Positions 1 through 6,805 of a DNA stretch of 30,861 bases are shown here, piece by piece (position 1 is the stretch's first letter; the number at the start of each line of letters is the position of its first letter). The position numbers were made by a program, and so were the translations under genes. The notes under the pieces were generated by a model. That model was not told where the DNA came from, made no database searches, and was given only the letters and a program-made list of their open reading frames with translations. Origin of the DNA: CAYMNU01 sp964391885. Lineage in GTDB: Archaea; Altiarchaeota; Altiarchaeia; JAFGQM01. The stretch covers positions 1-30,861 of the forward strand of contig CAYMNU010000041.1 of the NCBI GenBank assembly GCA_964391885.1, read 5' to 3'.

Positions 1-2307
1 GTCCGCATTTACTGGGACGGGAGGATAGTGGGCCATTACGAGTTCAAGGAAAAGCATGAGAACGCATTCAACACCGCAGTCCACAGCCTAAAGTTCGAGG
101 CCTTTTCAGGAACATTTAGATACTATATCGGGGACCTTGATATATACGCCACACCCTTTGGATCTCTTGCCTGTGCGGATTTCAACCAGGACGGGGTGAT
201 AGATGAAACCGATTTCTTTTGCATGGCGGCTTCGCCGTCTGGCAACCGCGACATGAACAATCCCTTCTGTTATTCATGTACCCAAAGAGGATTGCAGGAA
301 GGCTGGTACTACCCCTTTGAAATATGCTGGGACGGCTATGATAATAACTGCGACGGCACTGTGGACATTTCCAGGGCAGGCTCTAGGACGGATGCTAATA
401 CCTGCGACTGGTGCCCAAACGGCCAGCCGGGCGATCGCGGAGGGACCTGGTGCTGGCGCGGCCCGTTCTGGGACCTAGACAGGGGTGCGCGCCCAGGGAT
501 AGAAGACGGCAATTATGGGGCATGCATTTCAGCTAGCTGGCCCAGCGTGGATGTGCATGGGAATAGCATTGAACCATTTGTAACGCATCTTGTTCGCATC
601 AATGATGCAAGACCCCCCACATGCACTCCCCAGATGGCATGCCATTTCATGCTGTGTTTCGACAATTACGTAATCTGCAACGAGGGGTCATGGAGGCAAA
701 TGGGCAGCGGCTCCTTTTTGGGTAGAAGAGCTTCCAACTATGGGGACATAACAAGCAATCCCGAGACAAATGCACAATATGAGGCACAGTTAGGTAATCA
801 TAGGGAAAGGATATTCCACTATGCCCCGGGTGCCGAAGACGCTTATTTTAACGTTGGATATGGAGCGACTGGTTCAGAGAGCACGGGCGCACCTTCTACT
901 GCCTATGACGAGGAAGGCAGGCCAACCTTGCCTGAAAGCGGATTGGATAACGACGATTATTATCTCTCAATGGACGGTCTTCACTATGTCGGTTCCGAGT
1001 GTCCGGAATCCCAGTGGGTTACTGTCGATGGAAAGACTTATAAGACCTATTATGGGGTTTGGGGAAGTTTCTTTCCCTGCGAGGGAAAATGCCCTGCAGG
1101 AAATCCTGGTTGCCTTGCAGCCGACGGCTGGGACAATAACTGCATGGGCGGCGATGCTCAGGACTATACGCGAAGCAGCGGAAGCTCATGTCCGTTTGTA
1201 TACTCCTGGGATGGCGATGAATTCGTATTGGATTCCGAAGCCATAACGCAGGCGTATATGCGGCAGATGCAGTCAAGCCATATCTCCAGGCTCCCGAATG
1301 CAGTGCCCGTTTACTCCAATGGGAGAAATACCTACGAAATAATGATGACCGAAGAACTTGAAGAAACCAGTTATATAGACAGTGTTTACGGGTTGGTGGT
1401 CATGCATCCGGACAATGTCGAAGTTTATCCGGACGCCGTCAGTGAGCTCCACACTATACGAGAACTAATGCCTCCCATATCTTGTATTTCAAAAGGGGGC
1501 GAGGACTGCTTACATATTATGGCTTCAAAAAATGACGTATTTTGGAATGGGCTAGACTATGCGTCACACGGCAACTTTATCGACTCGAGCGGAGACCATT
1601 TCGCAGATGCCGCAAGCTTTGAGGAATCCAGAAACTATGCGATACTCGAGTTCCCGAAGCTGGGAGATACTGCCAAATTGTATATCCGCTCGACTGAGAC
1701 TCCGCTTGCCGACAGCTTTGCGGCGTGGGCATTGCCAAAGTTGTCCTCTTTCGGTTTTTTGGAGTTGGACCTACTGGCGACCCTTGTGCACAGAGAAGCC
1801 AGGATGAGGTTGCATCTCTTCTCCGACGGCGCTTACACAGAATTGGACCATCTCTACGAGAGCGGAACCAATGCGGTACCTGCAGAGACTGTAAGAAAGA
1901 TTGACTTGTCGGGGATAGCGGGAGATACCTTTACGATAATGCTAGAAGGCGCACCCGGGTGGGTGATGGTGGATGCCGTGAATGTGGATTTCTCAGAAGA
2001 TACCGATATTCGCATCCTGCTGGCCCCGCTTGCATTTACCGGAAATCCAACAAGCTTTGATAAGCTGCAAAGGGTGGACGGCGATTATCTGGTTCTGGAA
2101 CGCGGGGACAGTGAGATAATGGGGTTCAGCGCGCCTGAGTTGGTTGCCCCTTCGACATTCTTTATAATGGTCAACGGCTATTATGAGCCTGACGAATCCC
2201 CAAACTTGTTCGGAAAAGACATAGAAATGACAGAAGAGATGATAGTTAAGGCAATCAGTGAAGAGTATTCACTGGCTCGTATAGCAAACACCGCATATTT
2301 ATCATAG
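1..2307 (+). CDS. Large Cys-rich secreted/surface protein, 5'-truncated by the window edge
   Basis: The frame is open from base 1, so the true start lies outside; a GTG at 28 is only an internal candidate. About 769 codons are visible. Near residue 65 there is a dockerin/EF-hand-like calcium loop (DFNQDGVIDETDF). At about residue 113 comes a DNNCDG motif (GYDNNCDGTVD) like the metal-binding repeats of MopE-type proteins, and a weaker second copy lies near residue 380 (GWDNNCMGG). Many cysteines in the first 400 residues suggest disulfides outside the cell. From about residue 400 the segment CPFVYSWDGDEFVLDSEA opens a beta-rich domain of a kind seen in secreted bacterial and archaeal proteins. 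No C-terminal membrane anchor or sorting motif is visible, and the signal peptide would be upstream of the window. Function is not recognised; an extracellular adhesin or surface-layer role is inference. Codon use looks like that of neighbours. Confidence 0.75.
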   Translation, partial: VRIYWDGRIVGHYEFKEKHENAFNTAVHSLKFEAFSGTFRYYIGDLDIYATPFGSLACADFNQDGVIDETDFFCMAASPSGNRDMNNPFCYSCTQRGLQEGWYYPFEICWDGYDNNCDGTVDISRAGSRTDANTCDWCPNGQPGDRGGTWCWRGPFWDLDRGARPGIEDGNYGACISASWPSVDVHGNSIEPFVTHLVRINDARPPTCTPQMACHFMLCFDNYVICNEGSWRQMGSGSFLGRRASNYGDITSNPETNAQYEAQLGNHRERIFHYAPGAEDAYFNVGYGATGSESTGAPSTAYDEEGRPTLPESGLDNDDYYLSMDGLHYVGSECPESQWVTVDGKTYKTYYGVWGSFFPCEGKCPAGNPGCLAADGWDNNCMGGDAQDYTRSSGSSCPFVYSWDGDEFVLDSEAITQAYMRQMQSSHISRLPNAVPVYSNGRNTYEIMMTEELEETSYIDSVYGLVVMHPDNVEVYPDAVSELHTIRELMPPISCISKGGEDCLHIMASKNDVFWNGLDYASHGNFIDSSGDHFADAASFEESRNYAILEFPKLGDTAKLYIRSTETPLADSFAAWALPKLSSFGFLELDLLATLVHREARMRLHLFSDGAYTELDHLYESGTNAVPAETVRKIDLSGIAGDTFTIMLEGAPGWVMVDAVNVDFSEDTDIRILLAPLAFTGNPTSFDKLQRVDGDYLVLERGDSEIMGFSAPELVAPSTFFIMVNGYYEPDESPNLFGKDIEMTEEMIVKAISEEYSLARIANTAYLS

Positions 2308-2309
2308 TT

Positions 2310-2329
2310 CTTAAAACCCTCTTTTTAAG
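2310..2329 (+). terminator. Hairpin plus T-run between surface gene and lhr
   Basis: A perfect 7-base-pair inverted repeat (cttaaaa 2310-2316, ttttaag 2323-2329) with a run of five T overlaps the right arm, 3 bases after the stop of the surface protein. It fits a transcript end, since archaeal termination favours U-runs. It could equally supply TATA-like bases for lhr, whose start codon is at 2379 and is preceded by a purine-rich aaggggg (2363-2369). Confidence 0.45.
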
Positions 2330-2378
2330 CACACGAGCTCAAAATCCCTTCTTGTCAAACGTTAAGGGGGTTTAGTAT

Positions 2379-5096
2379 ATGCTAAAGGAATTCAAGCCGG
2401 AGCTTCGCGAAGTTATCAAAAGCAGCTTCAGCGATTTCACCCAAATACAGAAGCAGGCCATGCCCTCTATACTCTCTGGAAAAAACACCTTGGTCATTGC
2501 ACCCACGGGCAGTGGCAAGACTGAGGCGGCTTTTCTTCCTGTAATCAACTCGCTAGACCCCGAAGTAAAAGGCATCCAGGCGCTTTACATAGCTCCGCTG
2601 CGTTCCCTCAACCGTGATATGCTCTCAAGGATGGAGGAATGGTGCGCTGAAATGGGCTTGAGGGTGGAAGTGCGCCACGGCGACACGACGCAATCACAGC
2701 GCAGCAGGCAGAGGCTGAAGCCGCCACATATGCTGATAACGACGCCTGAAACACTCCAGGCGATACTCCCTGCCAAGGTCATGAGGAAGCATCTCGAGTC
2801 AGTGAGGCACGTAATAATCGACGAGATACATGAGCTTGTTTCAGACAAGCGCGGCATCCAGCTCTCGCTTGGCTTGGAGAGGCTGCGCAGGGTATGCGGG
2901 AAATTCCAGACGATTGGCCTCTCAGCGACTGTCGGCAGCCCGGACATAGTTTCCAAGTACTACAAGCTTGACCAGATAATAATCGACAAAAGCCTGAAGC
3001 GGCTGGAGCTCAAAGTAGAGCAGCCAGCCGGATTAGTCAAGCGCATAAGCGAGCTGACGGGCAAGAAATCTACGCTCATATTCACGAACACGCGCGTCAC
3101 CACCGAGATGCTCACCAAGCAGCTGAGAGAAGTCAAGGACGTGGGCATACACCACTCATCCCTGTCAAAAGAGGAACGCATAGAAACCGAGAAAGGCCTC
3201 AAGGAAGGCAAGATAAAGACGCTTGTCTGCACTTCGAGCATGGAGCTGGGCATAGATGTGGGTGAGATAGAGCAGGTAATCCAGGTGGGCTCGCCCCGGC
3301 AGGTGGCCAGGCTTTTGCAAAGAGTGGGTCGAAGCGGGCATTCGCGTGGCAGGGTATCAAAGGGCATAGTCTTAGCAGTGGAGTTCGACGACATAGTCGA
3401 GGCCTCGGTGATAGCAAAAAAAGCGCTTGCCGGAGATATAGAAGAAACGGATTATTTCAGCAACTCGCTTGATGTGCTGGCGCACCAGATTGTTGGCCTG
3501 ACTCTTGACTACGGCGACATATCACTCCCGGATGCCTACAAAATACTTAAAAGCGCGTTTCCCTACAAGGATTTGCATCCCAATCAATTTGACGAGGTGG
3601 TGGAAGTCCTGAAGCGCCTTAGGCTCATAGGCTGGCAGGGGGGCATTATAAACAGGAAGAGGAACTCCTTGTTCTACTACTATGGCAACCTCTCTACGAT
3701 ACCCACTCATAACCGCTACGTAGTCATAAACCTGGCTTCGCACAAGCCTGTGGGTGTTTTGGACGAGGAATACATACTCGATTGCCATGTTAATTCCTTA
3801 TTCATACTCAAAGGGGACGTCTGGAGGATTGTAGATTTCAGGGGCAAGCGTGTGATGGTTGTCCCGGTCAGCGATATAGGCGCAGACACCCCGGCATGGA
3901 TAGGCGAGGAGATACCAGTGCCTTATGATGTTGCGCAGGAGGTTGGCAGGCTGAGAAGGCTGGTCTCTGAAATGCTTGAAAAGGGCAAGACAAAGAAGCA
4001 GATATCCGATGCGCTTGCCCTGCCGGCCAATGCATCTGCACTGGGATCCATAATCAAGATTATCTCAAAGCAGAAAGAGCAGGGAGAGCTTCCCACTGAC
4101 AAGATGATAACTGTGGAGCGCTTCATCGACCAGTACCACCAAGTCATAATCAATACATGCTTCGGGACAAAGGTCAACGATGCACTTGCAAGGATACTGG
4201 CCTCCCTTCTCATGAGCAAGTACGGCGAAGGAATTGGGGTAAAGGTGGATCCTTATCGCATAGTGCTCACTGCGATGAAGCTGGAAGAGCAGGATGCTAT
4301 CGATGCCCTGCGTTCGATAGAGCCGAAGGGCGTGCGGGAAATCCTTGAGAAGACTGTCGGGAAGACAAACCTGTTCCGATTCACATTCGCGCAGGTGGGC
4401 AAGAGGTTCGGCGTCTTCAGGGACGACATCAATTTCAGGGAGATAAACATATCCCGTGTCATAGACTCCTACAAGGGCACAGCAGTCTACAAGGAAGCCA
4501 TGGATGAGATGTTCAAAAAGTATTTTGATTTGGAAAACGCCGAGCTTGCGCTCAGGCGGCTGCGCGAGGGCGACATCGAGATTGCGGCACAGGCGCTTAC
4601 TACTATCTCCCAGTTCGGCATCGATGCCTTCAAGGATGCAATACAAGCGGAGACTCCGGAAAGGGCAATCGTCGAGACGGTGAAGAATAGATTATTGGGA
4701 AGGAAAGTGGATTTGGTTTGTTTGAACTGCGGCGAGGTCATGCGGCATCGCACAATCGAGACATTAGAATATCCATTGACTTGCCCAAGCTGCGGGAGCT
4801 GGATGATTGCTTATATGGGGAAAACTGAAGATGAATTGAGTAAAATAGTCAGGAGGAAGAAGCGAGGGGACATGCTTACCAAAGATGAGCATCGCTTCCT
4901 GCAGCGTGCGCACCAATCCGCAGGGCTTCTGCACTCATACGAGAAAAGGGCATTGCTTGCAATGAACGCGCGCGGAGTGGGGCCGAGGACGGCAGGAAGA
5001 ATCCTAGAGCTGAACCTTAGCGACGATGAGTTTTTCAAAGAAGTCCTCGGGGCGGAGAGGGAGTTCATCAGGACTTCGCGTTTTTGGAGAAAGTGA
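2379..5096 (+). CDS. lhr: Lhr-type superfamily 2 helicase
   Basis: ATP-dependent DNA/RNA helicase of the Lhr (large helicase-related) family, acting in DNA repair or RNA metabolism. The 905-residue protein shows motif I APTGSGKTEA (GSGKT at 44-48), DEIH Walker B at about 148, SATVG motif III at about 190, and helicase domain 2 with TSSMELGIDVGE and motif VI QRVGRSGHSRGR. A winged-helix/Lhr core follows. Near residues 780-808 two Cys pairs (CLNCG and CPSCG) form a probable zinc site, after which comes a helical tail ending in EREFIRTSRFWRK. Length is normal for archaeal Lhr. The start ATG is preceded by aaggggg. The last codons and the following TATA-like bases are duplicated downstream (near 5652 and 6075), so the gene's 3' end appears to have been an insertion target. 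The ancestral next gene was probably the one at 6130. Confidence 0.95.
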   Translation: MLKEFKPELREVIKSSFSDFTQIQKQAMPSILSGKNTLVIAPTGSGKTEAAFLPVINSLDPEVKGIQALYIAPLRSLNRDMLSRMEEWCAEMGLRVEVRHGDTTQSQRSRQRLKPPHMLITTPETLQAILPAKVMRKHLESVRHVIIDEIHELVSDKRGIQLSLGLERLRRVCGKFQTIGLSATVGSPDIVSKYYKLDQIIIDKSLKRLELKVEQPAGLVKRISELTGKKSTLIFTNTRVTTEMLTKQLREVKDVGIHHSSLSKEERIETEKGLKEGKIKTLVCTSSMELGIDVGEIEQVIQVGSPRQVARLLQRVGRSGHSRGRVSKGIVLAVEFDDIVEASVIAKKALAGDIEETDYFSNSLDVLAHQIVGLTLDYGDISLPDAYKILKSAFPYKDLHPNQFDEVVEVLKRLRLIGWQGGIINRKRNSLFYYYGNLSTIPTHNRYVVINLASHKPVGVLDEEYILDCHVNSLFILKGDVWRIVDFRGKRVMVVPVSDIGADTPAWIGEEIPVPYDVAQEVGRLRRLVSEMLEKGKTKKQISDALALPANASALGSIIKIISKQKEQGELPTDKMITVERFIDQYHQVIINTCFGTKVNDALARILASLLMSKYGEGIGVKVDPYRIVLTAMKLEEQDAIDALRSIEPKGVREILEKTVGKTNLFRFTFAQVGKRFGVFRDDINFREINISRVIDSYKGTAVYKEAMDEMFKKYFDLENAELALRRLREGDIEIAAQALTTISQFGIDAFKDAIQAETPERAIVETVKNRLLGRKVDLVCLNCGEVMRHRTIETLEYPLTCPSCGSWMIAYMGKTEDELSKIVRRKKRGDMLTKDEHRFLQRAHQSAGLLHSYEKRALLAMNARGVGPRTAGRILELNLSDDEFFKEVLGAEREFIRTSRFWRK

Positions 5097-5108
5097 TTCA
5101 TTTAAATA
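5061..5108 (+). repeat. lhr 3'-end repeat, copy 1 (intact gene terminus)
   Basis: Final codons of lhr (EFIRTSRFWRK, stop 5094-5096) followed by gattca and the TATA-like tttaaata (5101-5108). Related sequence occurs at 5652-5682 and 6075-6127, each time ending with an A/T-rich promoter-like element. The repeat unit therefore spans both the coding terminus and the downstream box. Confidence 0.8.
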
Positions 5109-5128
5109 CCCTTAAGTACTAATAAATA
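5101..5128 (+). promoter_or_regulatory. Promoter/operator region of the RHH-RelE pair
   Basis: Two TATA-like boxes are visible, tttaaatac (5101-5109) and aataaatac (about 5119-5127). The second lies about 22 bases before the antitoxin ATG at 5146, suiting a leaderless message. Between them ttaagtactaa is an imperfect palindrome that an RHH repressor could bind. Just before the ATG the 9-mer aatacgcaa occurs twice in tandem. Confidence 0.45.
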
Positions 5129-5145
5129 CGCAAGAATACGCAAAA

Positions 5146-5391
5146 ATGAACAAGCAAATAAGCCTGACGATGCCTGAAACGCTATTTCGAGCCTCAAAGG
5201 ACTACTCTGACGGGCTTGGATACCGGACTGTCCAAGAGTTTGTACTAGATCTCGTCCGGAATAAGGTGGTTCTGGAAAATCTAGAGAGATATAAAGAGAT
5301 TGAGGCCCGGATGGGTGCCGGCAAGGGCGCCAGGACCTTCAGCCAAAAGGGTGCAGTATCTTACCTAAAGAACTTCGGGAATGAAGTATGA
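5146..5391 (+). CDS. Antitoxin of a RelE/ParE-type toxin-antitoxin pair (probable RHH fold)
   Basis: An 81-residue protein starting MNKQISLTMPETLF: a short beta strand followed by two helices (YRTVQEFVLDLVRNKVV), the layout of ribbon-helix-helix DNA-binding antitoxins. The C-terminal half, with a Gly/Ala/Lys-rich stretch (GAGKGARTFSQKGAVSYLK), would wrap the toxin. It is expected to neutralise the downstream toxin by direct contact and to repress its own promoter together with it. The stop codon overlaps the toxin start by 11 bases, indicating translational coupling. It lies immediately after lhr, between two copies of the lhr 3' end, so it looks like imported cargo rather than part of the lhr operon. 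Family is inferred from size, fold and partner; no specific subfamily is recognised. Confidence 0.75.
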   Translation: MNKQISLTMPETLFRASKDYSDGLGYRTVQEFVLDLVRNKVVLENLERYKEIEARMGAGKGARTFSQKGAVSYLKNFGNEV

Positions 5392-5635
5392 GGTAATCTT
5401 TAGCGAGGAGTTTGAGAAGTCTTTTCTCAAGATGATGAAGAAGGACCGAGCCCGATTTAACCAGATTCAGAAAAAGCTGATTCATCTGGTCGAAAACCCT
5501 GAGCGCTACAAGCCGCTTAGGAATGATCTAGCCGGGTATCGCAGGCTGCATTTCGGGCCCTTTGTGCTTATTTACACAATAAACTCAAGCGCAATTAATA
5601 TTATCTCATTAGACCATCACGATAAGGCGTATTGA
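5381..5635 (+). CDS. RelE/ParE-superfamily toxin
   Basis: An 84-residue protein with the RelE/ParE signature: strand MKYEVIFSEEFEKSF, a two-helix hairpin (KMMKKDRARFNQIQKKLIHLVENP), then YKPLRNDLAGYRRLHFGPFVLIYTI and a final strand ending in the typical LDHHDKAY. Toxins of this superfamily are usually ribosome-dependent mRNA endonucleases (RelE) or gyrase poisons (ParE). The basic residues and the His-containing tail favour a RelE-like mRNase, by inference. It overlaps the antitoxin by 11 bases (ATG at 5381 inside the antitoxin's last codons). It is followed within 20 bases by a degraded copy of the lhr 3' end (5652-5682). Confidence 0.85.
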   Translation: MKYEVIFSEEFEKSFLKMMKKDRARFNQIQKKLIHLVENPERYKPLRNDLAGYRRLHFGPFVLIYTINSSAINIISLDHHDKAY

Positions 5636-5651
5636 GCGATGCACTATAGAT

Positions 5652-5682
5652 GGACTCGCGTTTTTGGAAGACACAATTTAAG
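5652..5682 (+). repeat. lhr 3'-end repeat, copy 2 (degenerate)
   Basis: The stretch ggactcgcgtttttgga matches lhr 5071-5088 (ggacttcgcgtttttgga) with one base missing. In frame it still spells DSRFWK against TSRFWRK of lhr, but the stop codon is lost. It runs into aatttaag (5675-5682), a TATA-like box matching the position of the box after the intact copy. It sits exactly between the RelE toxin and the MNT gene. Confidence 0.7.
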
Positions 5683-5720
5683 TCTTTACAACCCCTAACT
5701 ATCCATGAATGAGCTAGGAT

Positions 5721-6068
5721 ATGCCTGCAAAATCAAAGATTACTTCGCAAAAAGAGATGGATTCCAATAAATGTGTCATGAACCGTTTTAAAAAGGACCT
5801 TGCAGCCGCAGGATTAGAGCCTGAAGAGCTGATACTCTTCGGCTCTCGTGCGCGCGGGGATAATTTGAAAAACAGCGATTACGACGTCGTTGTCATTTCT
5901 GAGAAGTTTGAGGGAGTGAAATTCCCGAGAAGGCTCATGCAGATTGAAGAGGCATGGATGGGCACCGAGCCTATAGAGCCGCTTGCATATACCCCTGAAG
6001 AGTATGTGCAAATGGGGAAGAAGAGCTATGTCGTGGCAGCCGCTCAGAGAGAGGGCGTTGCTTACTGA
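5721..6068 (+). CDS. MNT-type minimal nucleotidyltransferase (HEPN-MNT antitoxin family), solitary
   Basis: Up to 115 residues with the polymerase-beta-fold signature GSRARGDNLKNSDYDVVVIS (GS, then DxD at D59 and D61 by the 5721 start), the active site of minimal nucleotidyltransferases. MNT proteins usually pair with a HEPN RNase toxin and silence it by transferring AMP to a HEPN tyrosine. No HEPN gene is present here, so this is an orphan or acts on a distant partner. Start is uncertain: ATG 5721, 5757 and 5778 are in frame, and MNRFKKDLAAAG from 5778 would fit the family's usual length. A TATA-like box at 5675-5682 predicts a transcript start near 5705, where a separate 21-codon frame begins. 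Flanked by degenerate lhr 3' ends on both sides. Confidence 0.85.
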   Translation: MPAKSKITSQKEMDSNKCVMNRFKKDLAAAGLEPEELILFGSRARGDNLKNSDYDVVVISEKFEGVKFPRRLMQIEEAWMGTEPIEPLAYTPEEYVQMGKKSYVVAAAQREGVAY

Positions 6069-6074
6069 CTGCAG

Positions 6075-6127
6075 AGAGAATTCGTGAAGACTTCTTCGCG
6101 TGTTTGGCGGAAGTGATCTTAATTAAA
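6075..6127 (+). repeat. lhr 3'-end repeat, copy 3 (coding-like remnant, probable ancestral junction)
   Basis: In one frame ending at TGA 6114-6116 it encodes REFVKTSSRVWRK, against REFIRTSRFWRK at the end of lhr. Differences are conservative (V/I, K/R) or synonymous plus one inserted codon, so this copy diverged while under coding selection. The stop is only 13 bases before the ATG of the next gene, as expected for an original lhr operon junction. The A/T-rich ttaattaaac (6119-6128) parallels the boxes after the other copies. Confidence 0.75.
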
Positions 6128-6129
6128 CA

Positions 6130-6531
6130 ATGGTAAGCATATTGCTCGCAGACACGGACCCGAACCTGAAGGACTTAAAGGAAGTCGAGAACATCTGCCA
6201 CGCAGTCGGCCTGAGCCTAATAATAAGGCACAAGGGCGAAGATTTGGCCGAAATCTTTGAGCTTATCGATTGCCCCTCAGTCGCATTCACGCCGAAGGGA
6301 AAGCTCAGCGCCGAAGAGATGGTAAAGAAGTACGGCGGGGATGTCATGCTGGTAATCGGCGGCTTCTCGGAGCACAAGGACCTTAGCAAAGGCATTTACA
6401 AACATGTCAGCGACACGGTTTCCCTGGGCAAGGAATTTTTAACCATACCTCAGGTAATAGAAAAGATAATCGAAGCATATGAAAAAGAAGCAGAAAGACG
6501 AGGCGCAGGCAATCGCCCGGGAAAGGATTGA
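6130..6531 (+). CDS. Small SPOUT/Nep1-like protein (putative RNA methyltransferase domain)
   Basis: A 133-residue protein. The second half (VMLVIGGFSEHKDLSKG, then DTVSLGKEFLTIPQVIEKIIEAYEK) resembles the C-terminal knot region of Nep1/SPOUT RNA methyltransferases, in which a GGF loop and a later VSL segment form the SAM pocket. Nep1 itself is about 200 residues or longer, so this is a shortened relative with little of the RNA-binding N-terminal part. A link to rRNA or tRNA modification fits its tight coupling to rnp4, which it overlaps by 53 bases. Its start lies 13 bases after a relic lhr stop codon, so it was probably cotranscribed with lhr before the cargo inserted. Identification rests on pattern recognition only. 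Confidence 0.5.
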   Translation: MVSILLADTDPNLKDLKEVENICHAVGLSLIIRHKGEDLAEIFELIDCPSVAFTPKGKLSAEEMVKKYGGDVMLVIGGFSEHKDLSKGIYKHVSDTVSLGKEFLTIPQVIEKIIEAYEKEAERRGAGNRPGKD

Positions 6532-6805
6532 GAAGCTTTTCTCGCTTGCGGAAAAAGCAGCGATAGAAGGCGATTTGGAGAGCGCAGACCGCTACGTCGC
6601 TATGGCATGGAAGATAAAGCTCAAATTCAGGCTCAGGCTTGCGAAGGAGCAGAAGCGGCTCTTCTGCAGGAAATGCCTGAAATTCCTTCCGGGGGCCGGA
6701 AAGTACCGTACTGAGAAGGGAATGCTTGTGATATCATGCCCAAAATGCGGGGAATCCGTGCGCATAGTGTTAACAGGCAAGCCTAAACGACCTGATTTTT
6801 GCTAG
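6479..6805 (+). CDS. rnp4: Ribonuclease P protein component 4 (Rpp21/Rpr2 family)
   Basis: A 108-residue protein subunit of archaeal RNase P, which with the catalytic RNA removes 5' leaders from tRNA precursors. The N-terminal helices (ARERIEKLFSLAEKAAIEGD and ADRYVAMAWKIKLKFRLRL) match the Rnp4 region that contacts Rnp1. The zinc ribbon is complete: CRKC at about residues 63-66 and CPKC at about 89-92. Length is typical. It starts within the upstream gene (53-base overlap) and its 3' end overlaps the convergent membrane protein gene by 23 bases. In many archaea rnp4 lies near S19e and other ribosomal genes, as here (S19e 2.3 kb downstream). Confidence 0.9.
   Translation: MKKKQKDEAQAIARERIEKLFSLAEKAAIEGDLESADRYVAMAWKIKLKFRLRLAKEQKRLFCRKCLKFLPGAGKYRTEKGMLVISCPKCGESVRIVLTGKPKRPDFC

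Noticed and set aside
821..1246. Open frame of 141 codons inside the surface protein gene
   Set aside because: Lies in another frame of a longer, compositionally normal coding region and has no promoter or family features.
2372..2575. Short minus-strand frame at the start of lhr
   Set aside because: Antisense to the Walker A region of lhr with no promoter.
4065..4646. 193-codon frame on the opposite strand of lhr
   Set aside because: Antisense shadow of the well-conserved lhr; no recognisable domain.
5699..5709. The 11-mer tatccatgaat occurring near both insertion loci (5699-5709 and 16614-16624)
   Set aside because: Shared position near the duplicated ends is suggestive, but one short match found after the fact is within chance; recorded only as a possible recombination motif.
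5097..6129. Integrase or transposase gene in the lhr island
   Set aside because: All frames were considered; only the RHH, RelE-like and MNT genes are credible. No recombinase motif is visible there or in the aCPSF1 insert.
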